Part shown: positions 57,545 to 64,000 of the stretch, piece after piece
Layout: each line of letters starts with the position of its first letter
How positions within the stretch are numbered: position 1 is the first letter of the stretch
NCBI GenBank assembly: GCA_016870355.1
Contig: VGBR01000008.1
Location: forward strand, 56,427 to 120,426
Reading direction: 5' to 3'
Length of the DNA: 64,000 nt
Source of the DNA: Actinomycetota bacterium
GTDB lineage: Bacteria; Actinomycetota; Acidimicrobiia; IMCC26256; PALSA-555
Translations under genes and position numbers: made by a program
The notes under the pieces: model-generated
What the model was told of the DNA's origin: nothing
The model's input: the letters and a program-made list of their open reading frames with translations, nothing else
Databases searched by the model: none

Positions 57545-58008
57545 CGCTCGGAAAGCCTCAGCGGCAGCATCGGATCACCCGTGTGCTCGAAGAACAGGCG
57601 GTGTCGAGCCAGGCCCAGCTCGTCGAGCTGCTCGCAGCCGACGGCGTGGTCGCCACGCAGGCAACCGTCAGCCGTGACCTCGAGGAGCTGGGGGCGGTGA
57701 AGGTGCGCATCCCTGGTGGAACGATGGCCTACGCGATCCCGGAGCACGCAAAGGATCTCTCGGCGCCCGACGACCACCTCCGCAGAGTGATGGGGGAGTT
57801 CGTCGTCGACGTCGCACACAGCTCCAACCTCGTGGTGCTCCGCACGCCGCCGGGTTCTGCGCATGTGGTCGCCTCGGCGCTCGACCGGTCGGGCATGCCC
57901 GACGTGCTCGGCACGGTCGCCGGCGACGACACCCTGATCGTCGTGTGCTCCGAACAAGCCGGCGGCGCGCAGATCGCATCCACGTTGGCCGGCCTCGCCG
58001 GGCTGTAG
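57541..58008 (+). CDS. argR: Arginine repressor
   Basis: The regulator has 155 residues. The N-terminal winged helix (RQHRITRVLEEQAVSSQAQLVELLA, then ATQATVSRDLEELGAVKV) binds ARG boxes. The C-terminal domain (from about 80) forms hexamers and binds arginine through GTVAGDDTLIVVC. ATG overlaps the argF stop. Its probable target is the palindrome region before argC (52215-52248). Confidence 0.96.
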   Translation: MTLGKPQRQHRITRVLEEQAVSSQAQLVELLAADGVVATQATVSRDLEELGAVKVRIPGGTMAYAIPEHAKDLSAPDDHLRRVMGEFVVDVAHSSNLVVLRTPPGSAHVVASALDRSGMPDVLGTVAGDDTLIVVCSEQAGGAQIASTLAGLAGL

Positions 58009-58018
58009 AGGACTGACC

Positions 58019-59218
58019 ATGGCAAAGCAGAGAGTCGTGCTGGCGTACTCCGGAGGCCTCGACACCTCGGTCGCGGTCCACTGGATCACACAGGAATGGG
58101 ACGCCGAGGTCGTCGCGCTGGCGGTCGACGTCGGCCAGTCGACCGACGACGACTGGGACACCATCCGCAACCGCGCACTCGCCGCGGGCGCGGTCGAGGC
58201 CCAGGTCGTCGATGCTCGTGAGGAGTTCGCCACCGACCTCTGCCTCCCGGCGATGCGCGCCAACGCGCTGTACGAGGGCAAGTACCCGCTCGTGTCGTCG
58301 TTGTCGCGTCCGGTGATCGTGCGGCATCTCGTGCGCGTCGCACGCGAGCAAAAGGCCGACGCGGTCGCGCACGGATGTACCGGCAAGGGCAACGACCAAG
58401 TGCGCTTCGAGGTGTCGACGCGCGCGCTCGCACCGGACCTCGATGTGCTTGCCCCGGTGCGCGTGTGGGGCTTCACCCGCGAAGACTCCATCGACTATGC
58501 CGCCAAGCACGAAATCCCGATCAAGGTCCGCAAGGACAACCCCTACTCGATCGACGAGAACCTCTGGGGACGGGCCATCGAGTGTGGAGCGATGGAGGAT
58601 CCGTGGGCCACGCCGCCCGAGGAGCCGTTCACGCTGACGAACCAGACCGCGACGGAACCGTGGGAGCTCACGCTCAGGTTCGAGGCGGGCGTGCCCGTCG
58701 CGGTCGATGGCAAGCAGCTGCCGTTGCACGAGCTCATCGCCGAGGTCACACGCGTCGTCGGCTCGTACGGGTGGGGACGGGTCGACATGGTCGAGAACCG
58801 CCGCGTCGGCATCAAGAGCCGTGAGGTGTACGAGTGCCCGGGCTCGCTCGCGCTGATCATGGCGCACGCAGACCTGGAGTCGGTCACGCTCGAGCGCGAC
58901 CTCATGCGGGAGAAGGCGCGGCTCGAGCCGCGCTACGCCGAACTCGTGTACGACGGGCTCTGGCACTCACCGCTGCGCAGGGCGCTCGACGCGTTCGTCG
59001 ACAGCACTCAGGAGATGGTCAGCGGCGACGTGCGCCTCGGTCTCGGGCCGGGGCGGTGCAACGTGGTCGGGCGTCGCGCCGACAAGGGGCTGTACGACTA
59101 CGAGCTCGCGACCTACGACGCCGCCGACCAGTTCCGGCACCAGGACGCCGAGGGCTTCGTGCGCCTGTGGGGACTCGGACTCGAGACGATCGCCCGTCGT
59201 CAGGGGCCACCGGAATGA
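58019..59218 (+). CDS. argG: Argininosuccinate synthase
   Basis: The enzyme has 399 residues and joins citrulline and aspartate with ATP. The P-loop is LAYSGGLDTSVAVHWI, followed by VALAVDVGQ, AHGCTGKGNDQVRFE and EDPWATPPEEPF-type specificity segments. VDMVENRRVGIKSREVYE and the C-terminal helix follow. ATG at 58019 is 11 bases after argR. Its stop overlaps argH (ATGA). Confidence 0.97.
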   Translation: MAKQRVVLAYSGGLDTSVAVHWITQEWDAEVVALAVDVGQSTDDDWDTIRNRALAAGAVEAQVVDAREEFATDLCLPAMRANALYEGKYPLVSSLSRPVIVRHLVRVAREQKADAVAHGCTGKGNDQVRFEVSTRALAPDLDVLAPVRVWGFTREDSIDYAAKHEIPIKVRKDNPYSIDENLWGRAIECGAMEDPWATPPEEPFTLTNQTATEPWELTLRFEAGVPVAVDGKQLPLHELIAEVTRVVGSYGWGRVDMVENRRVGIKSREVYECPGSLALIMAHADLESVTLERDLMREKARLEPRYAELVYDGLWHSPLRRALDAFVDSTQEMVSGDVRLGLGPGRCNVVGRRADKGLYDYELATYDAADQFRHQDAEGFVRLWGLGLETIARRQGPPE

Positions 59219-60612
59219 CGGACGTACCGGGACCGCTGTGGCGAGGCCGGATCGTCGAACCGCCCAGCGACGACCTACTGCGCTTCACGGAGAGCCTGAG
59301 CTTCGACGTCGCCCTTGCCGCGGATGACATCGAAGGCTCTCGCGCTCACGTGCGCGGGTTGGGTCGAGCCGGCCTGCTCGACGATGGCGAGATCGACGCG
59401 GTGCTTCGGGCGCTCGACACCGTCGCGGAGGAGCTCCGCGCCGGCTCGTTCCAGTTCGTCCGCACCGACGAAGACATCCACACCGCGGTCGAACGCCGCG
59501 TCACCGAGATCGCCGGCTCCGCTGGCGCAAAGCTCCACACCGGCCGCAGTCGCAACGACCAGGTGGCCACCGACCTCCGGTTGTGGTTGCGCCGCGAGGG
59601 CCATGCCTGCGCCGTGCGGACCCATCTCCTCCAGGCCACCCTCCTCGATCGGGCCGCGTCTGCTGGGGAGGACGACTACCTGCCCGGCTACACGCACCTC
59701 CAGCGTGCGCAACCCGTCCTTCTCGCGCACCACCTTCTCGCGCACTTCTGGGCATTCGCGCGCGACGTGGACCGGTGGCGCGATGCCCTGACGCGCGCCG
59801 ATGTCAGTCCGCTGGGTGCAGGCGCGCTTGCGGGATCGAGCCTGCCCCTCGACCCCGACGCCGTGGCCGAGGATCTCGGCTTCGCTCGTCGCTTCGAGAA
59901 CTCGCTCGACGCGGTGTCCGACCGCGACTTCGTGGCCGAGGCGTTGTTCGTTGCGGCCCTCGAGCAGGTGCACCTCTCCCGAGTCGGGGAGGAGCTCGTG
60001 TTGTGGTCGAGCGAGGAGTTCGGATTCGTCCGCATCGCCGACGCATACGCAACGGGCTCGTCGATGATGCCGAACAAGAAGAACCCCGACATCGCCGAGC
60101 TGGCCCGCGGGAAGGCCGGCCGGGTGCTCGGGAACCTCACGGGCTTCCTGGCCACGCTGAAGGGGCTGCCCCTCTCGTACAACCGTGACCTCCAGGAGGA
60201 CAAGGAGCCGTTGTTCGATGCCCTGAGCACGCTGTCGCTTTCTCTCGTAGCGTTGCGAGGCGTGTTCGACACCCTCGAGTTCGTGCCCGAGCGGATGCGG
60301 GCGGCGGCCGACGTGGACGTAGTCGCGGCCACCGACGTTGCTGAGCAACTCGTGCGCGAGGGCATGCCCTTCCGAGATGCACACGCCGCGGTCGGGTCGA
60401 TGGTGCGAGAGGCGAGCTCGGGCGAGCGCTCCTTTGCAGAGGTCGCGGCGGCTGATGATCGTCTCGGTCCCGACGCGCACGATGCATTTCTCGCTGGCGA
60501 AGCCGTCCGACGGCGTTCGACCCCGGGTGGCGCCGGACCCGCGCCTGTCAGCGCGCAGCTCGACCAGGCGCGTGTGCGCCTCGCCGACCAGGCAACGTGG
60601 CTACGCGTCTAG
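59215..60612 (+). CDS. argH: Argininosuccinate lyase
   Basis: The enzyme has 465 residues and splits argininosuccinate into arginine and fumarate. It begins LWRGRIVEPPSDDLLRFTESLSFD. KLHTGRSRNDQVATDLRLWLR, YTHLQRAQPVLLAHHLLAHF and the flexible-loop signature GSSMMPNKKNPDIAEL with the catalytic Ser are present. It ends the arg operon; the following glycosylase gene begins 16 bases before its stop. Confidence 0.96.
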   Translation: MTDVPGPLWRGRIVEPPSDDLLRFTESLSFDVALAADDIEGSRAHVRGLGRAGLLDDGEIDAVLRALDTVAEELRAGSFQFVRTDEDIHTAVERRVTEIAGSAGAKLHTGRSRNDQVATDLRLWLRREGHACAVRTHLLQATLLDRAASAGEDDYLPGYTHLQRAQPVLLAHHLLAHFWAFARDVDRWRDALTRADVSPLGAGALAGSSLPLDPDAVAEDLGFARRFENSLDAVSDRDFVAEALFVAALEQVHLSRVGEELVLWSSEEFGFVRIADAYATGSSMMPNKKNPDIAELARGKAGRVLGNLTGFLATLKGLPLSYNRDLQEDKEPLFDALSTLSLSLVALRGVFDTLEFVPERMRAAADVDVVAATDVAEQLVREGMPFRDAHAAVGSMVREASSGERSFAEVAAADDRLGPDAHDAFLAGEAVRRRSTPGGAGPAPVSAQLDQARVRLADQATWLRV

Positions 60613-61220
60613 TCGGCAAGGTCCTCGACCGCGCCTTCTACGCGCTGGACGCTCGCAAGCTCGCGCCGCTCCTCCTCAACAAGGTCCTCGTCCACCATGA
60701 CCCCGACGCCGGTCGACTCATGGCGCGCATCGTCGAGGTCGAGGCGTATGCCGGCGCCGAAGATCCAGGGAGTCATGGGTACCGCGGACTGACGAAGCGC
60801 AACGCGACGATGTTCGGTCCGCCCGGACATCTCTACGTGTACTTCACGTACGGGATGCACTGGTGCGTGAACGTCGTCGCCGGCACCGATGGCGTGTGCA
60901 GCGCGGTGCTGCTGCGCGCGGCCGCGCCGATGGCCGGTGTGGAGACCATGCACGCTCGCCGCCCTGTGGCGCGCAAAGAGTCCGACCTCTGCTCGGGCCC
61001 TGCTCGTCTCACGCAGGCGATGGGGATCCTCGACGAGCATGACGGCACCGACCTCGTGCGCGGGGTCGTGCGCGTCCTCGACGACGGGGTGCCGCCGCCG
61101 AAGCGCCCGGGCGTGACCGCGCGCGTCGGACTGCGCCCCGGTCGGGGCGACGAGCAACGCTGGCGCTTCTACGTGCCGGGCGACCCGAACGTCAGCCGTG
61201 GGCCGAAGGGCGACCGGTAG
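60597..61220 (+). CDS. 3-methyladenine DNA glycosylase (AAG/MPG family)
   Basis: The protein has 207 residues and is a bacterial homologue of human AAG. It removes alkylated purines from DNA. Recognisable are APLLLNKVLVHHDPDAGRLMARIVEVEAYAGAEDPGSHGYRGLTKRN (with the catalytic Glu), ATMFGPPGHLYVYFTYGMHWCVNVV and SGPARLTQAMGI. Start is GTG at 60597, inside the end of argH. It lies between argH and tyrS as in many actinobacteria. Confidence 0.93.
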   Translation: MATRLVGKVLDRAFYALDARKLAPLLLNKVLVHHDPDAGRLMARIVEVEAYAGAEDPGSHGYRGLTKRNATMFGPPGHLYVYFTYGMHWCVNVVAGTDGVCSAVLLRAAAPMAGVETMHARRPVARKESDLCSGPARLTQAMGILDEHDGTDLVRGVVRVLDDGVPPPKRPGVTARVGLRPGRGDEQRWRFYVPGDPNVSRGPKGDR

Positions 61221-61223
61221 CCT
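61218..61223 (+). promoter_or_regulatory. Putative -10 element of tyrS overlapping a stop codon
   Basis: TAGCCT lies 6 bases before the tyrS ATG at 61230, and its TAG is the stop codon of the glycosylase gene. The same hexamer and the same stop-codon overlap occur before alaS. No Shine-Dalgarno sequence is visible. Confidence 0.4.
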
Positions 61224-61229
61224 CGACTG

Positions 61230-62453
61230 ATGCCATCCGTCGACGAACAGATCCGCGCGCTCACTGCGGGCGCCGTCGATGTCGTCAGCGAAGCCGAGTT
61301 GCGCAAGAAGCTCGAGCGGGGAACACCGCTGCGAGCCAAGCTCGGCCTCGACCCGACGAAGCCCGACATCCACATCGGGCACTCCGTCGTCCTCCACACG
61401 CTCCGGCGATTCCAGGAGCTCGGTCACACCGCGGTCCTGATCGTCGGCGACTTCACTGCAGTGGTCGGCGACCCATCGGATCGATCGTCCACACGCCCCG
61501 CGCTCTCGAAGGAAGAGGCTGAGGCCAACGCCGAGACGTACTTCGACCAGGCGAAGAAGATCCTGCTGCCCGACAACCTCGAGATTCGTCACAACTCCGA
61601 GTGGCTAGGGAAGATGGACATCGCCGACGTCTTGCGTTTGACCGCGCGCGTGACGGTCGCGCAGATGCTCGAGCGCGATGACTTCGAGAAGCGCTACAAG
61701 GACGGCAAGCCGATCTCCATCATGGAGTTCCTCTACCCGCTGCTCCAAGGTTGGGACTCGGTGATGATCAACGCCGATGTCGAGCTCGGTGGCACCGACC
61801 AGCTCTTCAACAACCTCATGGGTCGCACGCTCCAAGAGCAAGAGGGGCAGGAGCCACAGGTCGTCATCACGGTGCCATTGCTCGAAGGGCTCGACGGCAT
61901 GCAGAAGATGTCGAAGTCGCTCGACAACTACGTCGCGGTCACCGAGGCGCCCGCGACGCAGTTCGGCAAGCTGATGTCGGTGCCCGACACGCTCACGACG
62001 CGCTACTTCGCGCTTACGAGCGGCGCGTCGGCGGACGACGTGGCGGACTTCACGATGAAGGTCGAGCGTGGCGGTCTGTCGCCCGTCGAGGCGAAGCGCG
62101 CGATGGCGCGGCGCGTCGTCGACGCGTTCCACGGCGACGGCGCGGGGGAGAGCGCCGAAGCCGAGTTCGACCGGGTCTTCAAGTCCAAGGAGACGCCGAC
62201 GGACATCCCCGAGCACCTGCTCGACGACGGAGAGGCCGTCGACGGGCGAATCCGGCTTGCCAACGTGCTCCGTCAGGCCGGTTTGGTGAAGACCAACGCC
62301 GAGGGGAAGCGCCAGATCACCCAGGGCGGGGTCAAGATCGACGGCCAGGCGGTCTCGGACCCCGACGCCACCTACGCCCCGGCCGAGCTCCAGGGGGCGA
62401 CCCTCCAGGTGGGCCGGCGGAGGTGGGTCAAGATCCGGGTCCCGGGAGAATGA
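61230..62453 (+). CDS. tyrS: Tyrosyl-tRNA synthetase
   Basis: This class I synthetase has 407 residues. The HIGH motif appears as DIHIGHS (about residue 49), the KMSKS motif as QKMSKSLDNYV (about 227), and LGGTDQLFNNLMGR lies between. A C-terminal S4 RNA-binding domain begins near residue 340 (IRLANVLRQAGLVKTNAEGKRQI). ATG at 61230 is 9 bases after the glycosylase stop. It is the last protein gene before the rRNA operon. Confidence 0.96.
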   Translation: MPSVDEQIRALTAGAVDVVSEAELRKKLERGTPLRAKLGLDPTKPDIHIGHSVVLHTLRRFQELGHTAVLIVGDFTAVVGDPSDRSSTRPALSKEEAEANAETYFDQAKKILLPDNLEIRHNSEWLGKMDIADVLRLTARVTVAQMLERDDFEKRYKDGKPISIMEFLYPLLQGWDSVMINADVELGGTDQLFNNLMGRTLQEQEGQEPQVVITVPLLEGLDGMQKMSKSLDNYVAVTEAPATQFGKLMSVPDTLTTRYFALTSGASADDVADFTMKVERGGLSPVEAKRAMARRVVDAFHGDGAGESAEAEFDRVFKSKETPTDIPEHLLDDGEAVDGRIRLANVLRQAGLVKTNAEGKRQITQGGVKIDGQAVSDPDATYAPAELQGATLQVGRRRWVKIRVPGE

Positions 62454-62470
62454 GCCGGGGTAGGTATTTG

Positions 62471-62501
62471 CTTTGATCCCTTGGAATCCCTAGGATCAAA
62501 G
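62471..62501 (+). terminator. Inverted repeat after tyrS, possible terminator
   Basis: CTTTGATCC (62471-62479) and GGATCAAAG (62493-62501) form a perfect 9-base stem around a 13-base loop, 17 bases after the tyrS stop. No T-run follows. It may end tyrS transcription or act as a regulatory palindrome in front of the rRNA operon. Confidence 0.45.
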
Positions 62502-62800
62502 GTCCGCCTCGGGGAGGTCTCCCGGGTCGGTTGACACGGACGCTCGCCCGGCCATCAGCCGCCACACCATGGCGACGATGGATCAGCGGAGTCGAGTGAG
62601 TGTCCAACCAGCAAGGCTCTCCGGCGCTAGTTCGCCGCGTGCCTCGCGTCAGCTCCTTGAAAACGGAACAGTGACGCCACAAAAGCCAGTGACGGCGTCG
62701 TGCCCTTCGGGGTCCGACGTCGACTCGCAATTCCGTCACCCGAGGGAGAAGTGTCTCCCGGAGGTGACTCTCCGATCTGCATCCCGCCAGGGATGAGATC
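62502..62800 (+). promoter_or_regulatory. rRNA operon promoter and leader region
   Basis: No protein gene is seen. TTGACA at 62531-62536 is a good -35 candidate, but the -10 at normal spacing (ATCAGC) is poor. CCTTGAAAACGGAACAGTGA (62655-62674) resembles the TTTGAGAACTCAACAGTG motif of mycobacterial and Streptomyces rRNA leaders, part of the antitermination and processing region. GGGAGA-AGTG-TCTCCC (62744-62759) is a short hairpin. The sequence around 62775-62800 precedes mature 16S and may pair with the 3' spacer outside the window. Confidence 0.55.

Positions 62801-64000
<1,200 letters not shown>

Overview
The window is a high-GC chromosome segment from an actinobacterium, most likely of the class Acidimicrobiia. 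The evidence is the 16S rRNA at the right end (Acidimicrobiia-like variable regions with a short helix 17) and actinobacterial marker genes: mycobacterial-type integration host factor (mihF), the clpS-DUF2017 pair, a DUF1844 protein beside infC, and a PriA without a helicase Walker A motif. Genes are packed on the + strand, and many neighbours overlap by 4 bases (ATGA, GTGA or TTGA), so most belong to long translationally coupled operons.

Layout. 1-8.4 kb: 3' end of a RelA/SpoT gene, hisS-aspS, rarA, two small membrane-associated proteins, alaS. 8.4-18.9 kb: ruvX, mltG, shikimate genes aroE-aroC-aroK-aroB-aroQ with a prepilin peptidase between aroE and aroC, then pepQ, efp, nusB, clpS, DUF2017 and an SDR oxidoreductase. 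18.9-27.9 kb: pyrimidine operon pyrR-pyrB-pyrC-carA-carB-pyrD-pyrF, preceded by a PyrR RNA-binding stem-loop. 27.9-29.4 kb: a decayed DUF222/HNH gene on the - strand. 29.4-39.0 kb: mihF-gmk-rpoZ-coaBC-metK, priA, def-fmt-rsmB-rpe and a MoaB/MogA protein. 39.0-44.3 kb: an interrupted SRPBCC-like gene, an FMN riboswitch, ribD-ribE-ribBA-ribH, hisG and a cold-shock-like protein. 44.3-46.5 kb: a GH15 trehalase-type hydrolase and a DUF1844 protein on the - strand. 46.5-52.2 kb: infC-rpmI-rplT, a SpoU methyltransferase, pheS-pheT. 52.2-62.5 kb: the arginine operon argC-J-B-D-F-R-G-H behind a putative ArgR operator, then a 3-methyladenine glycosylase and tyrS. 62.5-64 kb: rRNA leader and 16S rRNA, cut off by the window end.

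The outstanding feature is a 315-base insertion in the 16S rRNA gene (63564-63878), exactly at E. coli position 788/789 in the universally conserved 790 loop. It folds by hand into a complete group I intron: P1 to P9, a U.G pair at the 5' splice site, a terminal omega-G, R and S core elements close to those of the Azoarcus tRNA intron, and GNRA loops on P2 and P9. It encodes no homing endonuclease. It also separates the 3' end of the common 806R primer target, so amplicon surveys could miss this organism.

Secondary points of interest are an infC that seems to start at AUA behind a structured leader, a family of GC-rich palindromic repeats (one lying inside the 5' end of argD), TANNNT hexamers placed 6-7 bases before start codons (leaderless promoters, two using the TAG stop of the upstream gene), and two inactivated genes.
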